Part shown: piece by piece, positions 1 through 7,445 of the stretch
How positions within the stretch are numbered: the first letter of the stretch is position 1
How the letters are laid out: every line of letters starts with the position of its first letter
Notes under the pieces: model-generated
Database searches by the model: none
The model's input: the letters and a program-made list of their open reading frames with translations, nothing else
Told to the model about the DNA's origin: nothing
Assembly: GCA_902785785.1 (NCBI GenBank)
Contig: CADAAA010000001.1
Location: 186,001 to 250,000, forward strand
Direction: 5' to 3'
Source: an uncultured Bacteroidia bacterium
Lineage (GTDB): Bacteria; Bacteroidota; Bacteroidia; Bacteroidales; UBA932
Length of the DNA: 64,000 nucleotides
Translations under genes and position numbers: made by a program

Positions 1-3000
1 ATCTATCAGAAGGGTTACCTGTATAAGGGCAAGTCCATCCAGCCGTATTCGCCCGCCGCGGGCACCGGCCTGAGCTCGCACGAGCTCAACCAGCCGGGCT
101 GCTACCGCGACGTGAAGGACACGACCGCGGCGGTGCAGTTCGAGGTTATCCGTGACGGGCGCTCCGAGGCCCTCTTTGAGGGCAATCTCCCGCTCTTCAT
201 CCTCGCTTGGACCACCACGCCTTGGACCCTCCCGTCCAACACCGCGCTCTGCGTCGGCCCGAACATCGACTATGTCCGCGTCCGCTCTTTCAATCCCTAC
301 TCGGGCAAGGAAGCCGTCTATCTGCTGGCCAAGGCCCTTGTCCCCGCATGGTTCAACGCCAAGGCGGCCGAGCTTCCGCTCGATGCCTACAAGCCCGGCG
401 ACAAGCTCGTCCCGTACGAGGTGCTGCCCGGCGAGTACAAGGGTACCGACCTGCTGGAGATCCGCTACAAGCAGCTTATCCCTTGGTTCCGTCCTGAAGA
501 CGGCGCTTTCCGCGTCATCCCCGGCGACTATGTCACCACTGAGGATGGTACGGGTATCGTCCATATCGCTCCGACCTTCGGTGCGGACGATATGAAGGTC
601 GGCAAGGCTGCAGGCGTCCCGCCGCTCATGGTCATCGACCGTAACGGCGACCCCCAGGCCCAGGTGGACTATCAGGGCCGCTTCTTCCGCATCGAGGACC
701 TCGATCCGAAGTATGTGGAGGATTGCGTGAGCCCGGACTATGCCGAATGGGGAGGACGTTTCGTCAAGAACGCTTATGATCCGTCCCTCGGACCGGACGA
801 CCCTACTCTCGATATCGACCTCAGCGTGATGCTCAAGTCCCAGGGCAAGGCCTTCAAGATCGAGAAGCACGTCCATACATATCCTCATTGCTGGCGTACC
901 GACAAGCCCGTGCTCTATTATCCGCTGAACTCCTGGTTCATCAAGGCCACGGCCGTTCGCGAGCAGATGATGGCTCTCAACGAGCAGATCATGTGGAAGC
1001 CCGAGGCCACAGGTACCGGCCGTTTCGGCAAATGGCTGGAGAATATCCAGGACTGGAACCTCAGCCGCAGCCGCTACTGGGGTACTCCGCTGCCGATCTG
1101 GCGTACCGAGGACGGTAAGGAAGAGAAATGCATAGGTTCCGTCAAGGAACTCTACAATGAGATAGACAAGGCCGTCAAGGCCGGCATCATGGCCTCCAAT
1201 CCTTTGGCTGACAAGGGATTCGATCCCGAGGACATGAGCCTGGAGAATTACAACAGGATTGACCTTCACAGGCCTTACGTGGACAACATCTTCCTGGTCA
1301 GCGACAGCGGCCGCAAGATGATCCGCGAGAGCGACCTGATCGATGTCTGGTTCGATTCCGGTTCTATGCCTTACGCGCAGGAGGGCCTGCGGGCCCTCGG
1401 CAGCGAGAAGTTCGGCTGTACGGCCGACTTCATCGCCGAGGGCGTCGACCAGACCCGAGGCTGGTTCTATACCCTTCACGCCATCCACACGATGGTCAGC
1501 GGCACCCCCGCCTTCAAGCGCGTGATCTCCAACGGCCTTGTGCTTGACAAGAACGGCGACAAGATGTCCAAGCGTCTCGGCAACGCCGTCGATCCCTTCA
1601 AGGCCCTCGACACTTACGGCCCCGATGCCCTCCGCTGGTACATGCTCACCAACGCCCAGCCTTGGGACAACCTCAAGTTCGACGAGGCCGGCGTTGTCGA
1701 GGTCAGCCGCAAGTTCTTCGGTACCCTGTACAACTGCTATTCGATGTTTGCTCTGTACGCCAACATCGACAAGTTCGACATTTCGGCGCCGCAGGTGCCG
1801 TATTCCGAGAGACCGGAGTTCGACAAATGGATCATCAGCAGGCTCAACACCCTTGTCAAGGGTGTCGTGGCTGCATATGAGGACTATGATATTACTCTGG
1901 CGGGTCGCCTGATCCAGGATTTCGTCGGAGACGACCTGTCCAACTGGTACATCCGCCTGAACAAGAAGCGCCTCTGGGGCTCCGGGCTCGCATCGGACAA
2001 GCTCGCAGCGTACCAGACCCTCTACGAGGTCCTGAAAGACGTTGCGCTGCTCGCCGCGCCTATCTCCCCGTTCTACATGGACAATCTCTGGTGTGACCTC
2101 GTGCCCGACACCGATAGCGTGCATTACCAGCCCATGCCGAAGAGCGACGCTTCGCTCATAGACACAGCCCTCGAGGAGAGGATGGCGCTGGCGCAGCAGG
2201 CTTCGTCGATGGTGCTCGCCCTTCGCAAGAAGGCCGGCATCAACGTCCGCAAGCCTCTGGCGCGCCTTCTCATCCCCGTCATCAACGACGCTGTCAAGGA
2301 CAATCTCGAGAAGGTCAAGGGCATCCTCCTGACGGAAGTCAATGTCAAGGAGGCGGAGTTCATCCAGGATACCACCGGCATCATCACCAAGAAGATCAAG
2401 CCCAATTTCAAGACATTGGGCAAGGTTTACGGCAAGCAGATGAAGGAGATCGCCGCCGCGTTCGGCGGGCTTTCGCAGCAGGCCATCACCGACATCCAGT
2501 CGGCGGAGGCCGCTGCGCAGCCTTACACGCTCTCCCTGGCCGGCGGCGATGTCGTGCTCAACCCCGGAGACTATATCATCTCTTCCGAGGACATGCCGGG
2601 CTGGCTCGTCGCGTCTGAGGGCTCTCTGACAATCGCCCTCGACATCGCGATCACGCCGGAGCTTCGTGCCGAAGGCACCGCCCGCGAGCTCGTGAACCGC
2701 ATCCAGAACATCCGCAAGGACAGCGGCTTCGATGTCACCGACAAGGTCGGCGTCGTGATCTACGCCGACGGCGAAGAACTCGCCCAGATCCGCGAGTCCC
2801 TCGCGTCGTTCGGCGAGTATCTCTCCGGCCAGACGCTGGCGCTGTCCGTGGACAGCGACGCCCTGGCCGCAGCCCCCGCCGACGCCTCCGAGGTCGAGTG
2901 GAATGACGGTACTATCCGTATCAAAGTTACCAAAATGAATAACCAACCTATTGATAAGTATATGACTGAACAGAACAAGAAGGTCGAGGAGACCATCGAG

Positions 3001-3387
3001 AAGACCCGTTACAGTGACGAGGAGCTCGCTGAGTTCAAGGAGATCATCCTTGATATGCTCGCCAAGGCCAAAGCTGAGTACACTACGCTTCGCGGTACCG
3101 TGATGCGCACCTCCAGCAACGACATCGAGGACACTTCTCCCTCGTTCAAGACCGTAGAGGATGACGGAGCCAACCAGCTCTCCAAGGAGGAGGCCAGCCA
3201 GCTCGCTGCCCGCCAGTACAAGTTCATCCAGAATCTGGAGGCTGCCCTGGCCCGTATCGAGAACAAGACCTACGGCATCTGCCGCGTGACCGGCAAGCTC
3301 ATCCCCAAGGAGCGTCTCCGTCTCGTGCCGCATGCAACGTTGACTGTCGAGGCCAAGGAAATGCTGGCCAAGAACGGCAAGAGGTAG
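1..3387 (+). CDS. ileS: Isoleucyl-tRNA synthetase fused in frame to a TraR/DksA-like domain (5' partial)
   Basis: The open frame runs from the first base of the window, so the N-terminus, including the HIGH motif, lies outside. Residues 1-978 are class I isoleucine-tRNA ligase, which charges tRNA-Ile with isoleucine in the cytoplasm; an editing-domain segment comes first, the KMSKR ATP-binding loop is at about 521-525 and the anticodon-binding region follows. With no stop codon the frame continues through Met979 into about 150 residues of a TraR/DksA-like protein (coiled-coil helices, then a degenerate zinc-finger region GICRVTGKLI with one Cys instead of four). In Bacteroidales these are normally two adjacent genes followed by lspA, which is the order here. 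A homopolymer of four A at 2932-2935 sits at the junction, and gaining or losing one A would restore a stop, so the fusion could be a sequence error. Synthetase identity is certain; the fusion is as read. Confidence 0.93.
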   Translation: MYQKGYLYKGKSIQPYSPAAGTGLSSHELNQPGCYRDVKDTTAAVQFEVIRDGRSEALFEGNLPLFILAWTTTPWTLPSNTALCVGPNIDYVRVRSFNPYSGKEAVYLLAKALVPAWFNAKAAELPLDAYKPGDKLVPYEVLPGEYKGTDLLEIRYKQLIPWFRPEDGAFRVIPGDYVTTEDGTGIVHIAPTFGADDMKVGKAAGVPPLMVIDRNGDPQAQVDYQGRFFRIEDLDPKYVEDCVSPDYAEWGGRFVKNAYDPSLGPDDPTLDIDLSVMLKSQGKAFKIEKHVHTYPHCWRTDKPVLYYPLNSWFIKATAVREQMMALNEQIMWKPEATGTGRFGKWLENIQDWNLSRSRYWGTPLPIWRTEDGKEEKCIGSVKELYNEIDKAVKAGIMASNPLADKGFDPEDMSLENYNRIDLHRPYVDNIFLVSDSGRKMIRESDLIDVWFDSGSMPYAQEGLRALGSEKFGCTADFIAEGVDQTRGWFYTLHAIHTMVSGTPAFKRVISNGLVLDKNGDKMSKRLGNAVDPFKALDTYGPDALRWYMLTNAQPWDNLKFDEAGVVEVSRKFFGTLYNCYSMFALYANIDKFDISAPQVPYSERPEFDKWIISRLNTLVKGVVAAYEDYDITLAGRLIQDFVGDDLSNWYIRLNKKRLWGSGLASDKLAAYQTLYEVLKDVALLAAPISPFYMDNLWCDLVPDTDSVHYQPMPKSDASLIDTALEERMALAQQASSMVLALRKKAGINVRKPLARLLIPVINDAVKDNLEKVKGILLTEVNVKEAEFIQDTTGIITKKIKPNFKTLGKVYGKQMKEIAAAFGGLSQQAITDIQSAEAAAQPYTLSLAGGDVVLNPGDYIISSEDMPGWLVASEGSLTIALDIAITPELRAEGTARELVNRIQNIRKDSGFDVTDKVGVVIYADGEELAQIRESLASFGEYLSGQTLALSVDSDALAAAPADASEVEWNDGTIRIKVTKMNNQPIDKYMTEQNKKVEETIEKTRYSDEELAEFKEIILDMLAKAKAEYTTLRGTVMRTSSNDIEDTSPSFKTVEDDGANQLSKEEASQLAARQYKFIQNLEAALARIENKTYGICRVTGKLIPKERLRLVPHATLTVEAKEMLAKNGKR
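2935..3387 (+). other. TraR/DksA-like domain, possibly a separate gene
   Basis: This is the C-terminal part of the ileS frame. It begins at ATG 2935 (or at a second ATG, 2962, before the recognisable domain). It carries the helical segment around TRYSDEELAEFKEIIL and the end pattern CRVTGKLIPKERLRLVPHAT seen in small Bacteroidota proteins of the DksA superfamily. These are presumed RNA polymerase secondary-channel factors that have lost the four-Cys zinc finger. If the frame is real, the domain would be made as a tail on IleS or from an internal start. If one A is missing or extra at 2932-2935, it is an independent gene overlapping the ileS stop. Confidence 0.6.
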
Positions 3388-3393
3388 TCGTCC

Positions 3394-3987
3394 ATGAAGG
3401 GATCCGAAGGCAGGAAACTCGTCATTCTGGGCGTCGTGCTCGTGGTCATCGACCAGATCATCAAGATCCTGGTCAAGACCAACATGGGCCTGGGCGAACA
3501 TTTCGATGTCATCGGCAACTGGTTCAAGATCCTGTTTGTCGAGAACGAAGGCATGGCGTTCGGCTGGGCCTTCGGAGGCAAAGTCGGCAAACTTATCCTG
3601 TCCATCTTCCGGATATGCCTCTGCACGGCGCTGGTGTTCTGGATCAGGAGCATGTGCCGCAAGAATGCGGCGGCCCGGCGGGACGGTCAGGCCGCGCCCA
3701 TCCCCGCAGGGGTGCTGGTCGGCCTGACGCTTATCACCGCCGGCGCTTTCGGCAACATCATCGACAGCCTATTCTACGGCGTTATCTGGGACTATGCGCC
3801 GGTACTTTTCGGCAAGGTCGTCGACATGTTCTATTTCCCCCTGTGGACCTGGCCCGACTGGGTGCCCCTCCTTGGAGGCAGCATCTTCTTCGAGCCGGTC
3901 TTCAACTTCGCTGACAGCTGTGTCACCGTCGGGGCCTTCTATCTGATCCTGTTCCAGTGGAAGTTCTTCGCCAAGAGCGAAGACTGA
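3394..3987 (+). CDS. lspA: Lipoprotein signal peptidase (signal peptidase II)
   Basis: This inner-membrane aspartyl protease cleaves signal peptides from prolipoproteins after the lipobox cysteine has been acylated. The 197-residue protein has four hydrophobic segments and both catalytic aspartates in the family motifs: Asp124 in GNIIDS and Asp174 in FNFADS. A loop of about 25 residues between TM segments 3 and 4 (YAPVLFGKVVDMFYFPLW) is longer than in the E. coli enzyme, a usual Bacteroidota feature. It starts 6 bp after the ileS/DksA stop and is probably cotranscribed. It serves the many lipoproteins encoded in this window. Confidence 0.96.
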   Translation: MKGSEGRKLVILGVVLVVIDQIIKILVKTNMGLGEHFDVIGNWFKILFVENEGMAFGWAFGGKVGKLILSIFRICLCTALVFWIRSMCRKNAAARRDGQAAPIPAGVLVGLTLITAGAFGNIIDSLFYGVIWDYAPVLFGKVVDMFYFPLWTWPDWVPLLGGSIFFEPVFNFADSCVTVGAFYLILFQWKFFAKSED

Positions 3988-3988
3988 T

Positions 3989-4019
3989 TTTGCCGGGCAA
4001 AAGAATTTATATATCTTTG
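3989..4019 (+). promoter_or_regulatory. Promoter of tRNA-Ser
   Basis: TTTG at 3989-3992 and TATCTTTG at 4012-4019, separated by exactly 19 bp, match the Bacteroidota sigma-ABfr promoter consensus. The mature tRNA begins at 4033. Confidence 0.85.
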
Positions 4020-4032
4020 CACGCACAAATAT

Positions 4033-4120
4033 GGTGAGTTGGCCGAGTGGTCGATGGCGTTGGTCTTGAAAACCAATGAACTGCAAGGTTCCGGGGGTTC
4101 GAATCCCTCACTCACCGCCA
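4033..4120 (+). tRNA. tRNA-Ser(UGA)
   Basis: The 88-nt class II tRNA has acceptor GGTGAGT pairing with ACTCACC, the loop TCTTGAAAA giving anticodon TGA, a long variable arm, the T-loop GGTTCGAATCC, G at position 73 and an encoded CCA. It reads UCA and other UCN serine codons. Confidence 0.96.
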
Positions 4121-4130
4121 AGCGAAGAAA

Positions 4131-4165
4131 ACAGCGCGACGAGCTTGCTCGATCGCGCTGTTTTT
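4131..4165 (+). terminator. Rho-independent terminator after tRNA-Ser
   Basis: Stem ACAGCGCGA/TCGCGCTGT with a loop of about 13 nt is followed directly by a T run. It lies 10 bp after the tRNA CCA end. Confidence 0.85.
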
Positions 4166-4297
4166 CTGATGCTTGGCAAAGCCCGCCGCAGGCGGGCAGG
4201 GATAGCGCAAGCGGCCGTAGGCCGCGAAGCGGAATCCCTCAGGTGAGTGAGGGCTTGGCGGTGCAAACATGCCAGGTGAGTGGGGGGCACCTTTCCG
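4166..4297. other. Structured G+C-rich intergenic stretch
   Basis: No credible gene is present. The stretch contains short hairpins (GCCCGCC/GGCGGGC and an AGGGAT...ATCCCT arm pair enclosing CGGCC/GGCCG). Its wording (AAGCGG near GGTGCAAAC) resembles the G+C-rich stretch around 47816-47850. Function unknown. Confidence 0.4.
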
Positions 4298-4391
4298 AAG
4301 TGACGTAGACGGTCCATCAATTGGACCGTCTATGACGTTTTGGGGCGTTTTTGACGTAGAAGGTCCAGATTGTGGACCGTCTACGTCACTT
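4298..4391. repeat. 94-bp palindromic element built of four 16-bp half-sites
   Basis: Four copies of one 16-bp sequence (TGACGTAGACGGTCCA and variants) alternate in orientation: 4301-4316 (+), 4322-4337 (-), 4352-4367 (+), 4373-4388 (-). Each pair is separated by exactly 5 nt, and the two pairs by a 14-nt T/G-rich spacer. The outermost 19-nt arms are perfect inverted repeats. It could fold as two hairpins or as one long cruciform. No protein or function can be assigned. Confidence 0.85.
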
Positions 4392-4432
4392 GAGGGCCCC
4401 CATTATGTCACAGCGGGGGATGGAACTCTGGA

Positions 4433-4801
4433 TTAGCGTCGGACGCCGCCGAGGGTGTCGGCCCAGCGTTCTGTCCAGAACGAGAAGTAATCCCGACGCG
4501 GGCGGCTTGCCCACAATATGGATGGAAGGCCGATGACGGCAAGGTAGAGCCAGCCCAGCATCAGGGACTGGCGTGTGTGACCCCACTCGTGCATCTTCTC
4601 ATATTCGTCGTTACGATTCCTGTCGTTTATGATGATGTGCCGCCCCAGGGAGATCCCTCCTGGAATGCTGGGAGAATAATGCAGCCTTACGCCACGGTAG
4701 TCGTGGCCTTTGCGCGCTCCGTAATACAATGAAAGTATCTCTCCTAGAATGTTCTGGGGGAGTTGCCATACATATAGAAGGATGGATAGGATTGGTTTCA
4801 T
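4433..4801 (-). CDS. Small membrane protein with an HExxH metal-binding motif
   Basis: About 122 residues from the chosen ATG at 4801. A longer frame to 4927 exists, but its extra 42 residues look non-coding and the hydrophobic N-terminus MKPILSILLYVWQLPQ begins here. The centre carries MHEWGHTRQS, an HExxH pattern typical of zinc metalloproteases, followed by a hydrophobic segment (MLGWLYLAVIGLPSILW). Similar short proteins of unknown function are common in Bacteroidales. Whether it is a peptidase is inference from the motif alone; no further metal ligand can be pointed to with confidence. Confidence 0.7.
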   Translation of the reverse strand: MKPILSILLYVWQLPQNILGEILSLYYGARKGHDYRGVRLHYSPSIPGGISLGRHIIINDRNRNDEYEKMHEWGHTRQSLMLGWLYLAVIGLPSILWASRPRRDYFSFWTERWADTLGGVRR

Positions 4802-4897
4802 TCCAACGCTTCCGGCTCGCAAAAACCCTGCCGTCAGCATTCTTCTGCAGTCGGACGCATTTGATACCCTTCTCTCTGCGGATTCCCTAAAAATAAC

Positions 4898-4905
4898 TAT
4901 ATTTG
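4898..4905 (+). promoter_or_regulatory. -7 promoter element of the SGNH hydrolase gene
   Basis: TATATTTG matches TAnnTTTG. The gene's ATG is 50 bp downstream. Confidence 0.65.
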
Positions 4906-4955
4906 TCTTACGATTAACCATATCCATTTAACAGGATTCCTCGAAAATAGTAATC

Positions 4956-5615
4956 ATGAAAAGAATCGTCTTATTTGCACTGCTGGTCCTTGCTGCGATA
5001 ACGGCATCGGCGCAGACTAAGAAAGTTTCCGTACTGGGAGACTCCTATTCAACTTTTAAGGGCAGCAATCCCGAAGGATACGCTCCGTTTTATCCTGACG
5101 CCAACAATGATGTCAAGGAGGTAGAGCAGACCTGGTGGAGCCTGTTTATCAAAGCGAAAGGGTATGAGCTGGATAAGAACAATTCATGGGGCGGCACGAC
5201 CATCTGCGGCACGGGATACTTCCACAGGGATGTTTTCAACTCGTATTTCATATCCCGCGTGGATATGTTGGGCGACCCGGACATCATCTTTGTTTTCGGT
5301 GGGACCAATGACGCCTGGGCCAGGGCACCTATGGGCGAGTACCAGTATTCAGACTGGACGAAAGATGACTGCAAGAGTTTCCGTCCAGCCCTTGCCTGCC
5401 TGCTGGACATGCTTCAGAGACGCTATCCGAAAGCGACGGTTTACTCCATCCTGAATTCCGAGTTGCAGGAAGAGGTCAATGAATCTATGCGCGAGGTCTG
5501 CAAGCATTTCAATGTACAGCTCATCGAGCTCCATGATATCGAGAAGCAGAACGGCCATCCGTCCATCGCCGGAATGAAAAGTATCTGTGACCAGTTGCTG
5601 GAAGCCATTGACTGA
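4956..5615 (+). CDS. SGNH/GDSL-family hydrolase, secreted
   Basis: The 219-residue protein has a Sec signal peptide (about residues 1-19, ending ASA-Q) and SGNH blocks in order: GDSYS with nucleophile Ser near residue 29, the Gly of a GTTICGTG loop, GGTND, and a C-terminal HPS with the catalytic His. Family members are esterases, often deacetylating xylan or other glycans. The substrate is not determinable, but a role in removing acetyl groups from plant polysaccharide would fit the GH3, GH10 and GH43 genes nearby. It has its own promoter and is closed by a perfect terminator. Confidence 0.88.
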   Translation: MKRIVLFALLVLAAITASAQTKKVSVLGDSYSTFKGSNPEGYAPFYPDANNDVKEVEQTWWSLFIKAKGYELDKNNSWGGTTICGTGYFHRDVFNSYFISRVDMLGDPDIIFVFGGTNDAWARAPMGEYQYSDWTKDDCKSFRPALACLLDMLQRRYPKATVYSILNSELQEEVNESMREVCKHFNVQLIELHDIEKQNGHPSIAGMKSICDQLLEAID

Positions 5616-5622
5616 CACTTTA

Positions 5623-5648
5623 ACGCTCACTTCGGTGAGCGTTTTTTT
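5623..5648 (+). terminator. Rho-independent terminator after the SGNH hydrolase
   Basis: Perfect 8-bp stem ACGCTCAC/GTGAGCGT with a TTCG tetraloop, followed by seven T. Confidence 0.93.
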
Positions 5649-5661
5649 GTGGATACCGGTT

Positions 5662-6531
5662 CTACTGGTACTCCAGGCCTTTGACGGAGATGCCGATGTT
5701 GACGGGGATGTACTCGAGCCCAGCCAGGGAGGATTCCCGATAATAGCTGCTCTTGAAATAGATGTTGGTGTATAATTCCATGTCCGTAGGGTTGCGCTCG
5801 GACTCGGGCATCTCCTGAAACCTGCGGACGGCGTCCATATCGCAGTCGACCAGAGAAAAGGATATAAAATAGCTCCCCGGTTCCAGCAGAATGGATTCTT
5901 TGGGTTGGATGTCGAAATCCTGTCTGCCGTCGGAGAAAGCGACGTCGACATAGATAGGTCTATGCAGGATGTTGATGAACTCTTTCGGCTCTCCCTCGAT
6001 GCGATAGATGTTGATCGATATGACACATCCGGGAATCCTGTTGCTCGTAACGGTGAACAGGATATCTTTGATCAGGAACGGTTTTCGTGCCTTTGCGACA
6101 GATCCCACTTCCTTTCCCTTGTCTATGCCGTCCCGGGCGTTGAAGCCCCCTTGGGCTCCCACGAATCTTGTTCCTGGACGGAGAAGGTATTTTTCCTTTG
6201 TGTCGCCGCCGATGAAAACGGCCGGAGGCAACTCGGATTCCTTGAGGACAATTACCAGGTCATTATCCGGAGCGGAAACGGGATAATAGCCGGTCTGGTA
6301 GGATACGTGGTGGAATTCCAGTGTATCGGCAGGAACTTCGATTTCGAAGAGGCCGTCTACAGTCGAGACGGTACCGATGCCGAGTCTTGGGATTCCCACA
6401 TGGACATATTCGACGGCTTCGCCCTTTTCATCGACGATCCTTCCGCGAATGGGGAAGCGCTCCTGTGCGTAAATGCAGGCGGGAAGGAGCAAAAGCGTCA
6501 GTATCAGTCTGATCCGCATATGGCATGTCAT
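5662..6531 (-). CDS. Secreted protein with an N-terminal carboxypeptidase-D regulatory-like domain
   Basis: 289 residues. The start at 6531 overlaps the upstream HTH stop as ATGA; a second Met four codons later directly precedes the signal peptide (RIRLILTLLLLPACIYA) and could also be used. After the signal comes a beta-sandwich of the CarboxypepD_reg-like type (FPIRGRIVDEKGEAVEYVHVGI..GTVSTVDGLFEIEV..), the module usually found at the N-terminus of TonB receptors and other Bacteroidota surface proteins. The remaining 190 residues, without recognised motifs, are predicted beta-rich. It is the third gene of an operon with the DUF2975 and HTH genes. Function unknown; an envelope role is likely. 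Confidence 0.8.
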   Translation of the reverse strand: MTCHMRIRLILTLLLLPACIYAQERFPIRGRIVDEKGEAVEYVHVGIPRLGIGTVSTVDGLFEIEVPADTLEFHHVSYQTGYYPVSAPDNDLVIVLKESELPPAVFIGGDTKEKYLLRPGTRFVGAQGGFNARDGIDKGKEVGSVAKARKPFLIKDILFTVTSNRIPGCVISINIYRIEGEPKEFINILHRPIYVDVAFSDGRQDFDIQPKESILLEPGSYFISFSLVDCDMDAVRRFQEMPESERNPTDMELYTNIYFKSSYYRESSLAGLEYIPVNIGISVKGLEYQ

Positions 6532-6770
6532 TCGGAGTAGATATCATCTTCCTTCTCGACGCCTTCCGGGTCGGGCTGGTAGTCCAGGATGTCGCCAGGG
6601 ACGCATTCAAGCACCTTGCAGAGCTTGTTGAGCGTCGAGAAGCGGATGGCACGGCCTTTCCCCGTCTTGAGCAGGGAAAGGTTGGTCATGGATATTCCGA
6701 TCCTTTCGGAGAGCTCCGAGAGCTTCATGTGGCGTTCCCAGAGCATTTTGTCGAGATTGACGGTGATCAT
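6528..6770 (-). CDS. Small XRE/Cro-type transcriptional regulator (YozG-like)
   Basis: This 80-residue protein is almost entirely a helix-turn-helix of the Cro/C1 type (MKLSELSERIGISMTNLSLLKTGK with the recognition helix, then FSTLNKLCKVLECVPGDIL). Such short regulators are typically encoded next to DUF2975 membrane proteins, as here. Both junctions are ATGA overlaps, so the three genes are translationally coupled. The tail DPEGVEKEDDIYSE is acidic. The DNA target is not visible; autoregulation is possible. Confidence 0.9.
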   Translation of the reverse strand: MITVNLDKMLWERHMKLSELSERIGISMTNLSLLKTGKGRAIRFSTLNKLCKVLECVPGDILDYQPDPEGVEKEDDIYSE

Positions 6771-7234
6771 ATCGCGAGGCTGCTGTCTTTTGCGGTGAGG
6801 TAGGCGATCTTGTAGAGTCCTGCGAAGAACAGTACGATGAGGGGGTAGAACAAGGTGTTTCCATCAAAGGTGGACATCTGGCATCCGCTGATCACATCGT
6901 CGTAATTGGAATGCACGAATGTCGCAAGGGCGACGACCAGAGCGGTCCAGCGGAGGAGGGAGACATTGGACCTGGGGAAGATATCTCCATTCTTCAACGA
7001 GCGGTTCGTGCGGATCAGGAAGATGCAGCAGAAGACATAGAGAATGGCCGTGGCGATGAACCTGCCGGCGATGATGAAGATCTGCCAGGCGAGTTTGTCC
7101 TGATTCCAGACAATGGTCTTGTGGATCCAAAGCTGGTCGATGGTCTTGGCATAGATGAAAGCGAAGTAGAGCGTCGCAAAAAACAAGATGGCGAAGGAAA
7201 GCCATTTGATGCTCCTTTGAGTCGTATTTTTCAT
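6767..7234 (-). CDS. DUF2975 family membrane protein
   Basis: 155 residues with four hydrophobic helices (about 10-30, 48-70, 92-108 and 130-147) and short polar loops, matching the DUF2975 family that is routinely paired with a YozG-type HTH gene. Function of the family is unknown; a membrane sensor or regulator pair with the HTH protein is the usual inference. It is the first gene of the three-gene minus-strand operon, preceded by a TATCTTTG box on the minus strand at 7270-7277. Confidence 0.87.
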   Translation of the reverse strand: MKNTTQRSIKWLSFAILFFATLYFAFIYAKTIDQLWIHKTIVWNQDKLAWQIFIIAGRFIATAILYVFCCIFLIRTNRSLKNGDIFPRSNVSLLRWTALVVALATFVHSNYDDVISGCQMSTFDGNTLFYPLIVLFFAGLYKIAYLTAKDSSLAI

Positions 7235-7269
7235 ATCGTTGTCTATTTTTCAGTCGGGATGCCTAAAGA

Positions 7270-7277
7270 CAAAGATA
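7270..7277 (-). promoter_or_regulatory. -7 promoter element of the DUF2975 operon
   Basis: Read on the minus strand the sequence is TATCTTTG, 35 bp before the DUF2975 start codon. Confidence 0.7.
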
Positions 7278-7397
7278 ATGCCAGTTTTACGAAAAACATA
7301 AAAGAATTATACGAAATACGTAAAACCAATGCCTGTGGAATACCAATTACGGGAACAAAATGGAACTGGCTGTGATGATAAATTGTGTATAAATGCT

Positions 7398-7405
7398 TAA
7401 ATTTG
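7398..7405 (+). promoter_or_regulatory. -7 promoter element of the LRR/M64 lipoprotein gene
   Basis: TAAATTTG matches TAnnTTTG, 40 bp upstream of the chosen ATG at 7446. Confidence 0.6.
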
Positions 7406-7445
7406 ACTTGTTAGCTTCCAGAACAGTATTCACTTGATCAAGATT

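Noticed and set aside
4039..4308. An 89-codon frame across tRNA-Ser
   Set aside because: It translates the tRNA and terminator; structural RNA explains the sequence fully.
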